Shown piece after piece: positions 1 through 13,036 of a DNA stretch of 64,000 bases. Made by a program: the position numbers and the translations under genes. How positions within the stretch are numbered: the stretch's first letter is position 1; each line of letters begins with the position of its first letter. The DNA comes from Asticcacaulis sp. AC466 (GTDB lineage: Bacteria; Pseudomonadota; Alphaproteobacteria; Caulobacterales; Caulobacteraceae): the NCBI RefSeq assembly GCF_000495815.1, contig NZ_AWGE01000015.1, forward strand, positions 1 through 64,000, in the 5' to 3' direction. The notes under the pieces are model-generated. The model had not been told where the DNA came from. It saw only the letters and a list, made by a program, of their open reading frames with translations, and searched no databases.

Positions 1-225
1 AAGGGCGCCACGGCAAAGACGATCAAGCGGACTGAGCGCAGCAACAATCGCAAATCCAAGGTCCGCGCCCACATCGAGCACGTCTTCGCGGTTCAAAAGC
101 AGAAGATGGGCTTGGTCGTCCGCACGATCGGCATCGATCGCGCCAAGCTCAAGATCGGCATGGCCAATATCGTCTACAACATGAGGCGATTTATGTGGCT
201 CGAAGGCCGAAGTGTGCCTGCGTAG
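1..225 (+). mobile_element. 3' end of an IS5-type DDE transposase gene (cut by window edge)
   Basis: An open frame enters at base 1 and stops at TAG 223-225, giving the last 74 residues of a protein. The tail has the layout of IS5-type transposases: a basic stretch, then RAHIEHVFAVQKQKMG, which holds the last acidic residue of the DDE triad, then GIDRAKLKIGMANIVYNMRR. The 5' part lies outside the window, so intactness cannot be judged. No terminal inverted repeat could be paired because only one end is present. It neighbours an AraC regulator and a small monooxygenase gene, an accessory-type context. The family call rests on motif recognition only. Confidence 0.75.
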
Positions 226-407
226 GAGGACCGAAGCCGAAAAACACCACTCTGGCGCCGAAGAACGCGCCGAAATAGGCCTCCAAACGGCCCGGCATGA
301 CCTGAAACTCGCCGCACGCCGCCGATCAGACCCGTTGATAGAGGTGTCCAGTTGGTATAACTGCCTGTCATGCAGGAAATAATTGGCAACACCCGCTATG
401 ACTTACG

Positions 408-734
408 CTATTTACGCCGGCCATAGGCGCGCTCGACGCGAGCGATCCGTACTTCGTAATGGTCATACCACATATCGCGGCCGGCTTTTTGAGCCGCCAT
501 GTGGTCGACGACGCGCTTCCAGTTGCGGATGGCGTCCTCATTTTCCCAGAATGAATTGGTAATGCCGAAGCCGTCGGCGCCGCGCACGCTTTCAACGCCG
601 AGATAGCCCGGCTGTTTAGCCGCCAATTCGATCATGCGGGTCGACATGTCGTTATAGCCCCATTCTTCCTGGGTGCGTTGCGAACTGAAAGTGACGACAT
701 AGTAGGGCGGGGCGGGCAGGGTGGCAAAGGTCAT
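408..734 (-). CDS. Antibiotic biosynthesis monooxygenase (ABM)-fold protein, 108 aa
   Basis: A small ferredoxin-like alpha/beta protein. It starts with a beta strand (PPYYVVTFSSQ), has a helix with PGYLGVESVRGADGFGITNSFW, and ends DMWYDHYEVRIARVERAYG, the usual pattern of ABM/heme-monooxygenase-like single-domain proteins. Substrates of this family vary, so none is assigned. The ATG at 734-732 overlaps the TGA of the upstream AraC-type regulator (ATGA), so the two are probably translationally coupled. Longer frames upstream lie wholly inside the regulator gene and were not used. Fold assignment is fairly safe; function is not known. Confidence 0.75.
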   Translation of the reverse strand: MTFATLPAPPYYVVTFSSQRTQEEWGYNDMSTRMIELAAKQPGYLGVESVRGADGFGITNSFWENEDAIRNWKRVVDHMAAQKAGRDMWYDHYEVRIARVERAYGRRK

Positions 735-1708
735 GCGGAGGCTCGGCTGAAGGTTTGACGGTAGGCGGTTGGGGTCGTGTTGAGATGTTCGCGGAAATGG
801 TGGCGCAAATTGGTCGGGCTGCCGAAACCGGTATGTTCGGCGATGCGCTCTATGCTGATGTCGCTGGTTTCCAGGTGATCCTTGGCCTCGCTCAGACGGA
901 CATGCAGCAGCCATTTGGCCGGCGTCATACCTGTGGCCTCACCGAACCGTCGCAAAAAGGTGCGCTCACTCATGCCGGCGCGGCGGGCGAGGTCGGGGAT
1001 GCGATGTTCCTTGTGCAGATGCGTGCGCATATAGTCGAGCAGAGGTCCCAGGCGATCGCTCTCGTAATGGGTTGGCACGCTGCGTTCGATGAATTGCGCC
1101 TGACCGCCGTCACGGTGGGGCGGCACGACGAGGCGGCGCGCGACGGTATTGGCGGCAGCGGGACCGAAATCACGCCGAATGAGATGCAGGCACAGGTCGA
1201 TACCGGCGGCGCTGCCTGCCGATGTCATGATCTGGCCTTCGTCGATGTAGAGGACGTCAGGGACAACGTCGATGTCGGGATGGAAGGTTTTGAGCTGCTC
1301 GGTATACTTCCAGTGGGTCGTGGCGCGCAGCCCTTTCAACAGGCCACTTGCGGCCAGCACGAAGACGCCCGAACAGATGGTTAGGATACGGGCGCCGCGT
1401 CGATGGGCGGCGATCAGCATGTCAGTCACTTCATGTGGAACGGGTCGATCTATGGGCCAGCCAGGCACGATCACGGTTCCGGCGCCCTCAAAAACGTGCA
1501 TTCCGCCATCGACGTGGATTTTCAATCCGGCGGTCGTCTGTGCCGGTTGACACTCCAGGCCACCCACCGCGAACTCATACCAGTTAGGTCCCATTTCCGG
1601 GCGGTCGAGGCCGAACACTTCAACCGCTATGCTGAATTCGAACAGCGGCATGCCATCAAAGGCGAGGAGCGCCACTTTACGATTGGGAAGGGACAATGAC
1701 TTTGGCAT
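731..1708 (-). CDS. GlxA-family transcriptional regulator (DJ-1/PfpI domain plus AraC HTH)
   Basis: The N-terminal half is a DJ-1/PfpI-like domain: KVALLAFDGMPLFEFSIAVE near the start and ARILTICSGVFVLAASGLL with the nucleophile-elbow cysteine. The C-terminal ~100 residues are an AraC-type DNA-binding domain (IPDLARRAGMSERTFLRRF, then SIERIAEHTGFGSPTNLRHHFRE). Length (~325 aa) fits the family. Members activate neighbouring catabolic or stress genes, and the overlapping monooxygenase-fold gene is the likely partner. In-frame starts exist at 1708, 1738 and 1777; 1708 (MPKSLSLPNRK) puts the domain at the usual distance from the N-terminus, but no strong ribosome site separates them. Confidence 0.85.
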   Translation of the reverse strand: MPKSLSLPNRKVALLAFDGMPLFEFSIAVEVFGLDRPEMGPNWYEFAVGGLECQPAQTTAGLKIHVDGGMHVFEGAGTVIVPGWPIDRPVPHEVTDMLIAAHRRGARILTICSGVFVLAASGLLKGLRATTHWKYTEQLKTFHPDIDVVPDVLYIDEGQIMTSAGSAAGIDLCLHLIRRDFGPAAANTVARRLVVPPHRDGGQAQFIERSVPTHYESDRLGPLLDYMRTHLHKEHRIPDLARRAGMSERTFLRRFGEATGMTPAKWLLHVRLSEAKDHLETSDISIERIAEHTGFGSPTNLRHHFREHLNTTPTAYRQTFSRASA

Positions 1709-2058
1709 GATTCTGTCTTTAGATGTCAGTTCTGCCATCTTCAAGGGCGAAATGGCCGGGATGAGGCGGTGACTCAAGTCAGGTCAGCCCCTGTCGTTGG
1801 CGGATATAATGAAAAATGTGTGCCCAGCCTTGATATTTGTGCGCTTTGCCTGTAATAGGCGCGCCTCGGCTTGAAGGAAGCAATTCCTTCGTGTCGTTCT
1901 GTCCGAGACCTTCGGGGATCAGGGGCCACCTGATCCATAATGTGCGAGAGCCCTTGCACGCCGAATTGAGACGGGACGCGAACCGCCAAACAGAATTCCC
2001 GTGCCGCCTTAAAAGGTCGCGCGTCTCTGTGGTGATCAGCATCTCATCTGGACAGTAA
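1709..2058. other. Intergenic region between the AraC-type gene and the rplJ leader
   Basis: No convincing gene lies here; the frames on both strands have no recognisable protein character. Two clear hairpins are present. GAAGGAA/TTCCTTC (1873-1890, loop GCAA) sits inside a longer pairing of CTCGG (1865-1869) with CCGAG (1903-1907). A perfect 8-bp stem runs 1916-1936 (GGATCAGG/CCTGATCC). A TATAAT hexamer is at 1805-1810. Together these suggest a long 5' leader for rplJ, or the remains of an upstream gene's end. Confidence 0.5.
1805..1810 (+). promoter_or_regulatory. Candidate -10 element for the rplJ leader transcript
   Basis: A perfect TATAAT lies about 330 bases before rplJ. No good TTGACA-like -35 sits 16-18 bases upstream (the region reads GGTCAG), so this is only a weak promoter candidate. 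If real, the transcript would carry the hairpins at 1865-1936 and 2059-2115. Confidence 0.25.
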
Positions 2059-2115
2059 CCTTCACGTTCCATTCGGGACGCGAAGGCTTTTGTTTGTTCT
2101 GCGGGTTTTCCGCAG
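2059..2115 (+). promoter_or_regulatory. Structured leader of rplJ (probable L10 autoregulatory leader)
   Basis: Two consecutive hairpins lie just before rplJ. The first pairs CCTTC (2059-2063) with GAAGG (2082-2086), continues through an A/C mismatch, CGT/ACG, a T-G wobble and CC/GG, and is closed by an ATTC loop. The second pairs CTGCGG (2099-2104) with CCGCAG (2110-2115). The rplJ ribosome site follows at 2130-2134. In many bacteria the L10-L12 complex represses its own mRNA by binding a structured leader here. Position and structure fit that, but a match to a known L10-leader consensus was not tested. Confidence 0.5.
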
Positions 2116-2140
2116 GACGTCACCCCCATGGAGGCCAGCA

Positions 2141-2653
2141 ATGGACCGCGCAAAAAAGGCCGAGTCGATCGAAGAGCTGAAAAGCGTCTTCGCAAACTCC
2201 GGCGCCGTGGTTGTTACCCAGTATACGGGTATGACCTTTGTGGAAATGTCTGAACTTCGCAACCGCCTCCGCAAGGAAGGCGCCGTTGTGAAGGTGTTCA
2301 AGAACCGTTTGGCTCAAAAGGCCCTGGATGGCAAGGTTGGCGAAAAGGGCGATGCCCTGTTCAAAGGCCCGGTCGCCCTGGTCTATTCGGCCGATCCGGT
2401 TGTTGCCGCCAAGGTTTCCGTTCAATACGCCAAAGAAAATGACAAGCTCAAGATCATTGGCGGCATCATGGACACGGAAGTCCTGACCGAAGCCGGCGTA
2501 AAGTCGCTTGCGACCCTGCCGTCTCTGGACCAGCTGCGTGGCAAGCTTATCGGCCTGCTGCAAGCCCCGGCGACCAAGATCGCTGGTGTTCTGCAAGCTC
2601 CGGCCGGCGCCGTCGCTCGCGTCATTGGCGCGTACGCTGCCGCGAACGCCTAA
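2141..2653 (+). CDS. rplJ: 50S ribosomal protein L10
   Basis: A 170-residue L10 protein. It begins MDRAKKAESIEELKSVF and has the conserved TQYTGMTFVEMSELRN segment, then VKVFKNRLAQKAL. The C-terminus (IAGVLQAPAGAVARVIGAYA) is the helix that holds L7/L12 dimers on the ribosomal stalk. GGAGG at 2130-2134 is a clean ribosome site for ATG 2141. It forms an operon with rplL 43 bases downstream. rplK and rplA, which precede rplJ in many bacteria, are not upstream here; the neighbour is a divergent AraC-type gene. Confidence 0.98.
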   Translation: MDRAKKAESIEELKSVFANSGAVVVTQYTGMTFVEMSELRNRLRKEGAVVKVFKNRLAQKALDGKVGEKGDALFKGPVALVYSADPVVAAKVSVQYAKENDKLKIIGGIMDTEVLTEAGVKSLATLPSLDQLRGKLIGLLQAPATKIAGVLQAPAGAVARVIGAYAAANA

Positions 2654-2696
2654 TCAGACCCTTTCACTCAATACACTCATCTTTTAAGGAAATCAC

Positions 2697-3080
2697 ATGT
2701 CTAAGTTGGAAAAGCTGGTCGAAGACCTGTCCGCCCTGTCCGTCCTGGAAGCCGCTGAGCTCTCCAAGCTGCTCGAAGAAAAGTGGGGCGTTTCCGCCGC
2801 TGCTCCGGTTGCCGTCGCGGCTGCCGCTCCGGTCGGCGCTGCTCCGGCCGAAGCTGCCGAAGAGCAAACCGAGTTCACCGTTGTCCTGACCGACGGCGGC
2901 GACAAGAAGATCAACGTGATCAAGGAAATCCGTGGCATCCGTGCAGACCTCGGTCTGAAGGAAGCCAAGGACCTGGTCGAAGGCGCTCCGCAGAACGTTA
3001 AAGAAAACATCTCGAAGCAAGAAGCTGCCGACATCAAGAAGAAGCTGGAAGACGCCGGCGCCAAGGTCGAAGTTAAGTAA
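2697..3080 (+). CDS. rplL: 50S ribosomal protein L7/L12
   Basis: A 127-residue acidic stalk protein that recruits translation GTPases. The N-terminal dimerisation domain ([22 protein letters not shown]) is followed by an Ala/Pro/Val hinge and the globular C-terminal domain with [20 protein letters not shown] and [21 protein letters not shown] precedes the ATG at normal distance. It is cotranscribed with rplJ and followed by a strong intrinsic terminator, which would limit readthrough into rpoB. Confidence 0.98.
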   Translation: MSKLEKLVEDLSALSVLEAAELSKLLEEKWGVSAAAPVAVAAAAPVGAAPAEAAEEQTEFTVVLTDGGDKKINVIKEIRGIRADLGLKEAKDLVEGAPQNVKENISKQEAADIKKKLEDAGAKVEVK

Positions 3081-3109
3081 TTTCGGCTTTAGCCAACGTC
3101 TGAAAAATT

Positions 3110-3144
3110 CAGGTCCGGAAGTTCGCTTTCGGGCCTGTTTTTTA
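3110..3144 (+). terminator. Intrinsic terminator after rplJ-rplL
   Basis: CAGGTCCG (3110-3117) pairs with CGGGCCTG (3130-3137) through one T-G wobble. The arms enclose a GAAG/CTTT-type inner stem with a TTCG loop, followed at once by a run of T. This is a textbook rho-independent terminator. Confidence 0.85.
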
Positions 3145-3449
3145 TTCAAACGAAAATAATTGACGTCGCCTCTTTACATGCCGCGGCAACGGGCGTATGT
3201 GACGCTCCCCCATAGGGCGTATTGCGCCTTGTTTCGGGGCCCGAATGCCGGTCTTATGCTCTTTCTACCGGCGAAGGGTTTGATCCGAATCTACGGATCA
3301 TCACACAGCGTCTTTGGCTACACAGCCATAAAAGAGCAGGCGCAAGGCAAATTTTTCGGCCGAAAACCGGCCCAAACCCAACCCTTCGCGCGCAGTTTAC
3401 TCTGCATAATTTTGATCACAATCAGGCGTTTATAACGCAAGGAAAAACG
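3145..3449 (+). other. rpoB upstream leader/promoter region
   Basis: About 305 bases between the rplL terminator and rpoB, with no convincing protein gene. It should carry the rpoB promoter because a terminator precedes it, but no -35/-10 pair stands out. TTGACG at 3160 has no -10 at the right distance, and TTGTTT (3229) with TATGCT (3255) is spaced too far. A perfect 14-bp palindrome TTTTCGGCCGAAAA lies at 3353-3366 and overlaps a second stem GGCCG/CGGCC, so the leader RNA could fold. Confidence 0.4.
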
Positions 3450-7523
<4,074 letters not shown>

Positions 7524-7530
7524 GAGACGC

Positions 7531-7552
7531 GGGGAGGGCGCAAATCCTCCCC
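7531..7552 (+). other. Hairpin in the rpoB-rpoC spacer
   Basis: A perfect 7-bp stem GGGGAGG/CCTCCCC with an 8-base loop lies 8 bases after the rpoB stop. No T-run follows, so it is unlikely to terminate. It may be an mRNA processing or stability site between rpoB and rpoC. Confidence 0.45.
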
Positions 7553-7608
7553 TGATCCCTAACCGCATTGAATTTTTTACGGGCCTCGCCCAAATTGGAG
7601 TCACTGGA

Positions 7609-10600
7609 ATGAACCAGGAAGTCCTGAATATCTTCAACCCGGTCCAGGTCGCCCCGACCTTCGACCAGATCCGCATCACCCTGGCGTCGCCGGAAAAGAT
7701 CCTGTCGTGGTCGTTCGGCGAGATCAAGAAGCCGGAAACCATCAACTATCGTACTTTCAAGCCGGAACGTGACGGCCTGTTCTGCGCCCGTATCTTTGGT
7801 CCGACCAAGGACTACGAATGCCTGTGCGGTAAGTACAAGCGTATGAAGTACAAGGGCATCATCTGCGAAAAGTGCGGCGTCGAAGTGACGTTGTCGCGCG
7901 TTCGCCGTGAGCGCATGGGCCATATCGAGCTGGCCTCTCCGGTCGCTCACATCTGGTTCCTGAAGTCGCTGCCGTCGCGTATCGCCATGATCCTCGACAT
8001 GGCCTTGAAGGACGTCGAGCGCGTTCTGTACTTCGAAAACTACATCGTCACTGAGCCTGGCCTGACCTCGCTGAAGCAGCACCAGTTGCTGTCGGAAGAC
8101 GAATACTACCGTTGCCAGGAAGAATTCGGCGATGACAGCTTTACCGCTGAAATCGGCGCCGAAGCCGTGCGCAACATGCTCATTGCCATGAACCTGGCCG
8201 AGATTGCCGAGAAGATCCGCAGCGATCTGGTAGACAACACCTCGGAAATGAAGGGCAAGAAGCTCTCCAAGCGCCTGAAGCTGATCGAAAACTTCATGGA
8301 ATCCGGCAATCGCCCGGAATGGATGATCTTGACCGTTGTGCCGGTCATTCCGCCTGAACTGCGTCCTCTGGTTCCGCTTGATGGCGGTCGTTTCGCCACG
8401 TCCGACCTCAACGATCTCTATCGCCGCGTCATCAACCGGAACAACCGTTTGAAGCGCCTGATGGAACTGCGCGCGCCGGATATCATCATCCGCAACGAAA
8501 AGCGCATGTTGCAGGAGTCGGTTGACGCCCTGTTCGATAACGGCCGCCGCGGTCGTGTCATCACCGGCGCCAACAAGCGTCCGCTGAAGTCGCTGGCCGA
8601 TATGCTAAAGGGCAAGCAAGGCCGCTTCCGTCAGAACCTGCTTGGCAAGCGCGTCGACTATTCCGGCCGTTCGGTCATCACCGTCGGTCCGGAACTGAAG
8701 CTGCACGAGTGCGGCATTCCGAAGAAGATGGCTCTGGAACTGTTCAAGCCGTTCATCTACGCCCGCCTCGACGCCAAGGGCCTGTCCGGTACGGTCAAGC
8801 AATCCAAGCGCATGGTCGAACGTGAGCAGCCGCAAGTGTGGGATATCCTCGAAGAGGTCATCCGCGAACACCCGGTCATGCTGAACCGCGCTCCGACCCT
8901 TCACCGTCTCGGCATTCAGGCGTTTGAGCCCAAGCTTATCGAAGGCAAGGCCATCCAACTGCACCCGCTCGTCTGTTCGGCCTTCAACGCTGACTTCGAC
9001 GGTGACCAGATGGCCGTGCACGTGCCGCTGTCGCTCGAAGCCCAGCTTGAAGCGCGCGTCCTGATGATGTCGACCAACAACATCCTGTCGCCCGCCAACG
9101 GTCGTCCGATCATTGTCCCGTCGCAAGATATCGTCCTCGGCCTCTACTACCTCTCTCTGGTGAAGGACGGCGAAATCGGCGAAGGCATGATCTTCTGCGA
9201 TCTCAACGAAATCCAGCAGGCGCTCGACTCGAAGGCCGTGTCCATGCACGCCAAGATCAAGTGCCGCTTCACCCAGAAGGACGCAGATGGCGTCGTGCGC
9301 ACCAAGGTCGTTGACACGACCCCGGGCCGCATGAAGATCGCTGCCCTGCTGCCGCATAACGAAAACATCGGCCTTAAGGTTCTGGACAAGACCCTGACCA
9401 AGAAGGAAATCGGTAACCTCATCGACATCGTCTACCGCCACTGCGGTCAGAAGGCGACGGTGATCTTCGCCGACCAGATGATGGCGCTGGGCTTCAAGGA
9501 AGCTGCCCGCGCCGGTATCTCCTTCGGCAAGGACGACATCGTTATCCCCGACACCAAGAAGGGTATCGTCGATGAAACCCGTCATCTGGTTGAAGAATAC
9601 GAGCAGCAATACGCCGACGGTCTGATCACCAAGGGTGAAAAGTACAATAAGGTGGTTGATGCCTGGTCCAAGGCGACCGACCGTGTGTCGGATGAAATGA
9701 TGAAGGAAATCAGCCGCAAACATACGGACGCCGATGGCCGCGAAAAGGAGATCAACTCGATCTACATGATGGCCAACTCCGGCGCCCGGGGTTCGCAGGC
9801 CCAGATGAAGCAGCTCGGCGGTATGCGCGGCCTGATGGCCAAGCCCGACGGCTCCATCATCGAAACGCCGATCATCTCGAACTTCAAGGAAGGCCTGTCG
9901 GTTCTGGAATACTTCAACTCGACCCACGGTGCTCGTAAGGGCCTCGCGGATACCGCGCTGAAGACCGCCAACTCCGGCTACCTGACTCGTCGTCTGGTCG
10001 ACGTCGCCCAGGATTGTATCATCATGGAAACCGACTGCGGCACCACCAAGGGCATTACGCTCAAGGCGGTTGTCGAAGGCGGTGACGTGCTGGTCTCGCT
10101 CGGTCAACGTGTTCTGGGCCGTACCACGGCTGAGGACATCAAGGACGTGGCGACCCAGGAAGTCGTGATCGAGGCCGACACCTATATCGACGAAAATGTA
10201 GTGGACCTCATCGACGCCGCCGGCGTGCAATCGGTCAAGGTTCGCTCCGTCCTGACCTGTGAAGCCGAGCTCGGCGCCTGTGCGGCCTGTTATGGCCGTG
10301 ACCTGGCTCGCGGCACCCGCGTCAACATGGGTGAAGCGGTTGGTGTCATCGCGGCTCAGTCGATTGGTGAGCCTGGTACCCAGCTGACCATGCGTACCTT
10401 CCACATCGGCGGTACCGCTCAGGTCGCCGAACAGTCGTTCTACGAAACGACTTCGGATGGTGTGGTCAAGTTGTCGACGGCTCCGACGGTTAAGGGCTCG
10501 CATGGCGATCTGATCTCCATGTCGCGTAACTTGATCATCACCATCCATCACGATGGCAAGGATCGCGAAACTTACAAGGTGCCGTACGGCTCACGTCTGC

Positions 10601-11796
10601 GCGTCACCGCAGGCGCGACGGTCAAAAAGGGCCAGCGTCTGGTGGAGTGGGATCCGTACACCACGCCGATTATCACGGAAGTCGGCGGTAAGGTCCGCTA
10701 CGAAGACCTCAATGAAGGTCAGACGGTGCGTGAGGAAACCGACGAAGCGACCGGTATCTCGAACCGCGTCGTGGTCGATTACCGCGCGTCCAAGGGCGCC
10801 GAACTGCGTCCGAGCATGGGTATCACCGACGATGCCGGCGCCTACAAGAAGCTGACCAATGGCGGTGACGCTCGTTATCATCTGCCGGTCGGAGCCATTC
10901 TCTCCGTCGGTAACGGTGATGAGGTCAAGCCGGGTGACATCGTCGCCCGTATCCCGACCGAAGGCGCCAAGACCCGCGACATCACCGGTGGTCTGCCGCG
11001 CGTCGCCGAACTGTTCGAAGCCCGCCGTCCGAAGGATTGCGCCGTCATCGCCGAAATGGATGGCCGCGTTGAATTCGGTCGCGACTACAAGAACAAGCGC
11101 CGCATCAAGATCACGCCGGAAGGCGAGGGCGAAGCCGTCGAATTCCTGATCCCGAAGGGCAAGCACATCTCCGTCCATGACGGCGATTTCATCCAGAAGG
11201 GCGACTACATCATCGACGGCAACCCTGATCCGCACGATCTGCTGCGCATTCAGGGCGTCGAGGCGCTGGCCGAATACCTGGTCAACGAAGTGCAGGAAGT
11301 CTATCGCTTGCAGGGCGTGCCGATCAACGACAAGCACATCGAAGTCATCGTGCGTCAGATGCTGCAGAAGGTCGAAATCCTCGATGCCGGCGATACGGGC
11401 CTCATCAAGGGCGACCATCTCGACAAGGCGGAAGTTGACATCGAAAATGCCAAGGCTGAAAAGCGTGGCGGTCGGCCGACCCTGACCCAGCCTATCCTGC
11501 TGGGTATTACCAAGGCCTCGCTGCAGACCAAGTCGTTCATTTCGGCCGCGTCCTTCCAGGAAACGACCCGCGTTCTGACCGAAGCCTCGGTTCAGGGCAA
11601 GATCGATACCCTGGATGGCCTGAAGGAAAACGTCATCGTCGGCCGTCTGATCCCGGCCGGTACTGGCGCCTATCTGCGCCAACTCCAGCGCGTCGCCATG
11701 AAGCGCGACGAGCAACTGTCGCATCAGCGCGAAGAGGCCATGGAGCCTCTGCCCGCCGAAGTGCTGCTTGAAGGACCTGTGGACGCCGGCGAATAA
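7609..11796 (+). CDS. rpoC: DNA-directed RNA polymerase subunit beta'
   Basis: A 1395-residue beta' subunit, the usual length for alphaproteobacteria. An N-terminal zinc ribbon is visible ([20 protein letters not shown]). The catalytic magnesium site [10 protein letters not shown] has its three aspartates at about residues 462, 464 and 466. A second cysteine cluster ([19 protein letters not shown]) lies about two-thirds along. The bridge-helix and trigger-loop part reads [24 protein letters not shown]. It follows rpoB after 85 bases and ends at a strong terminator. Confidence 0.99.
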   Translation: MNQEVLNIFNPVQVAPTFDQIRITLASPEKILSWSFGEIKKPETINYRTFKPERDGLFCARIFGPTKDYECLCGKYKRMKYKGIICEKCGVEVTLSRVRRERMGHIELASPVAHIWFLKSLPSRIAMILDMALKDVERVLYFENYIVTEPGLTSLKQHQLLSEDEYYRCQEEFGDDSFTAEIGAEAVRNMLIAMNLAEIAEKIRSDLVDNTSEMKGKKLSKRLKLIENFMESGNRPEWMILTVVPVIPPELRPLVPLDGGRFATSDLNDLYRRVINRNNRLKRLMELRAPDIIIRNEKRMLQESVDALFDNGRRGRVITGANKRPLKSLADMLKGKQGRFRQNLLGKRVDYSGRSVITVGPELKLHECGIPKKMALELFKPFIYARLDAKGLSGTVKQSKRMVEREQPQVWDILEEVIREHPVMLNRAPTLHRLGIQAFEPKLIEGKAIQLHPLVCSAFNADFDGDQMAVHVPLSLEAQLEARVLMMSTNNILSPANGRPIIVPSQDIVLGLYYLSLVKDGEIGEGMIFCDLNEIQQALDSKAVSMHAKIKCRFTQKDADGVVRTKVVDTTPGRMKIAALLPHNENIGLKVLDKTLTKKEIGNLIDIVYRHCGQKATVIFADQMMALGFKEAARAGISFGKDDIVIPDTKKGIVDETRHLVEEYEQQYADGLITKGEKYNKVVDAWSKATDRVSDEMMKEISRKHTDADGREKEINSIYMMANSGARGSQAQMKQLGGMRGLMAKPDGSIIETPIISNFKEGLSVLEYFNSTHGARKGLADTALKTANSGYLTRRLVDVAQDCIIMETDCGTTKGITLKAVVEGGDVLVSLGQRVLGRTTAEDIKDVATQEVVIEADTYIDENVVDLIDAAGVQSVKVRSVLTCEAELGACAACYGRDLARGTRVNMGEAVGVIAAQSIGEPGTQLTMRTFHIGGTAQVAEQSFYETTSDGVVKLSTAPTVKGSHGDLISMSRNLIITIHHDGKDRETYKVPYGSRLRVTAGATVKKGQRLVEWDPYTTPIITEVGGKVRYEDLNEGQTVREETDEATGISNRVVVDYRASKGAELRPSMGITDDAGAYKKLTNGGDARYHLPVGAILSVGNGDEVKPGDIVARIPTEGAKTRDITGGLPRVAELFEARRPKDCAVIAEMDGRVEFGRDYKNKRRIKITPEGEGEAVEFLIPKGKHISVHDGDFIQKGDYIIDGNPDPHDLLRIQGVEALAEYLVNEVQEVYRLQGVPINDKHIEVIVRQMLQKVEILDAGDTGLIKGDHLDKAEVDIENAKAEKRGGRPTLTQPILLGITKASLQTKSFISAASFQETTRVLTEASVQGKIDTLDGLKENVIVGRLIPAGTGAYLRQLQRVAMKRDEQLSHQREEAMEPLPAEVLLEGPVDAGE

Positions 11797-11820
11797 GCCG
11801 TCTTCAGAGACATAAATGAT

Positions 11821-11854
11821 AAAGCCTCCGTGCTTAGGTGCGGGGGCTTTTTTC
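11821..11854 (+). terminator. Intrinsic terminator after rpoBC
   Basis: AAAGCCTCCG pairs with CGGGGGCTTT (one T-G wobble) around a 10-base loop and runs into TTTTTT. It lies 24 bases after the rpoC stop. Confidence 0.9.
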
Positions 11855-11916
11855 ATGTCTGAAATCTGTCCAATTGTTAACTGGTCACAGGCAACCGCTC
11901 TTTATAGCTTCGCCTC

Positions 11917-12963
11917 ATGACAAGGCTACCGTGTTCCAGATTCGCATTTGCTCTTGCTGCTGCCTGCCTGGGCCTCGCCGGTTGCAGACCGGAGACAGCG
12001 CCAGCAGCTCAGCACGCCGTGGCGGAGGGACTGGAAACACCCCGCCCTTCGGGACCGTTTGGTGTTGGTGTGGTTGAACGGGATGGCCGCTGGTTGATCT
12101 ACTATCCGGCGGAAATGAACCATACAGCACAAGCGGCGCCAGCCCTGCCCAAGGACCACATCGCAGACTTGAAGCGCCGATTCGGGTCGGTGGTTTCGCA
12201 GGCATTGGAGGCAGGCATGGGGTTCGCGGTAGCCAACGCGCACCCGGCGACAGGGGCGCGGCCCGTGATCGTATTCGCGCCGGGTTGGCATATGATGGCA
12301 CAGGACTACCGCGCTGTGCTGGAGGATATTGCCAGCCGCGGATACGTTGTTATGGCGCTGGAGAGGCTGCCGGAAAGCCAAACACCGCCATACGCTGCCA
12401 CGGCGCGAGCGCTTACAGAAGGCGAGGCGCTTGCCGCCGGAATCGCCGCCGACCGTATGGATTGGCTAAATGCGGCAATCGATTCCCAAAAAATTGTTTT
12501 TGTGGGGCACTCGGTGGGCGGTGCGGCCGCGGTGCTGGCGGCAAGCAGGAACCCGACGGTCAAGGGCGCCGTCAATCTCGACGGGGATTACGCGAATGAG
12601 GCCGCATCAGCCCGGCCCACTGTCCCTGTCTTGTATATGCTCAGTTATGCGCCGGACGAAGCCGCGTCGAGTATTGCCCGCCGGGCTGAGGTCTGGCGTC
12701 AGGTGAAAGCGAAATCATCCGCGCCGCTTGCCCTGCAAGTCCAGGGCTTTCGCCATTTGAATTTCATGGATGCTGCGCTTCTGGCCGAGCAGGTCCCCCT
12801 CAAGGCGCGTGCCAATGGCTTCGGCTATTATATTCCCGCCGCGGGGCTACGCATGACGGCGGACCTTGTCGCGGCCTTTTGCGATGAATATGGGAACGGT
12901 AACGGGTGGGCCTTGGCGCAAAAACGCGTGCATTGGCGCGACGCAATTCCCTTGGCGGATTAA
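11917..12963 (+). CDS. Lipoprotein alpha/beta hydrolase, 348 aa
   Basis: The start is a lipoprotein signal peptide: a hydrophobic run, then LGLAGC with the lipidated cysteine near residue 23. The mature part is an alpha/beta hydrolase of the PAF-acetylhydrolase/dienelactone-hydrolase type. VFAPGWHMMAQDYRAVL marks the oxyanion region, VFVGHSVGG holds the nucleophile serine (GxSxG), INLDG-like VNLDGDYA follows, and FRHLNFMD offers the catalytic histidine. It probably acts in the periplasm on esters or lipids; the substrate is unknown. It is monocistronic after the rpoC terminator. Confidence 0.8.
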   Translation: MTRLPCSRFAFALAAACLGLAGCRPETAPAAQHAVAEGLETPRPSGPFGVGVVERDGRWLIYYPAEMNHTAQAAPALPKDHIADLKRRFGSVVSQALEAGMGFAVANAHPATGARPVIVFAPGWHMMAQDYRAVLEDIASRGYVVMALERLPESQTPPYAATARALTEGEALAAGIAADRMDWLNAAIDSQKIVFVGHSVGGAAAVLAASRNPTVKGAVNLDGDYANEAASARPTVPVLYMLSYAPDEAASSIARRAEVWRQVKAKSSAPLALQVQGFRHLNFMDAALLAEQVPLKARANGFGYYIPAAGLRMTADLVAAFCDEYGNGNGWALAQKRVHWRDAIPLAD

Positions 12964-13036
12964 AGCGCGGACCGGATCGATTTTTTACGCCGAATAGCAT
13001 CAGCTCGCGGGCAGCCGTCGTGAAAAGGAACGCAGT

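Noticed and set aside
1779-2195. 138-codon minus-strand frame upstream of rplJ
   Set aside because: No protein family, no ribosome site, and it runs antisense through the structured leader and the rplJ start.
3160-3435. Small plus-strand frame before rpoB
   Set aside because: No coding character and no ribosome site; it lies in the rpoB leader, where a promoter is expected.
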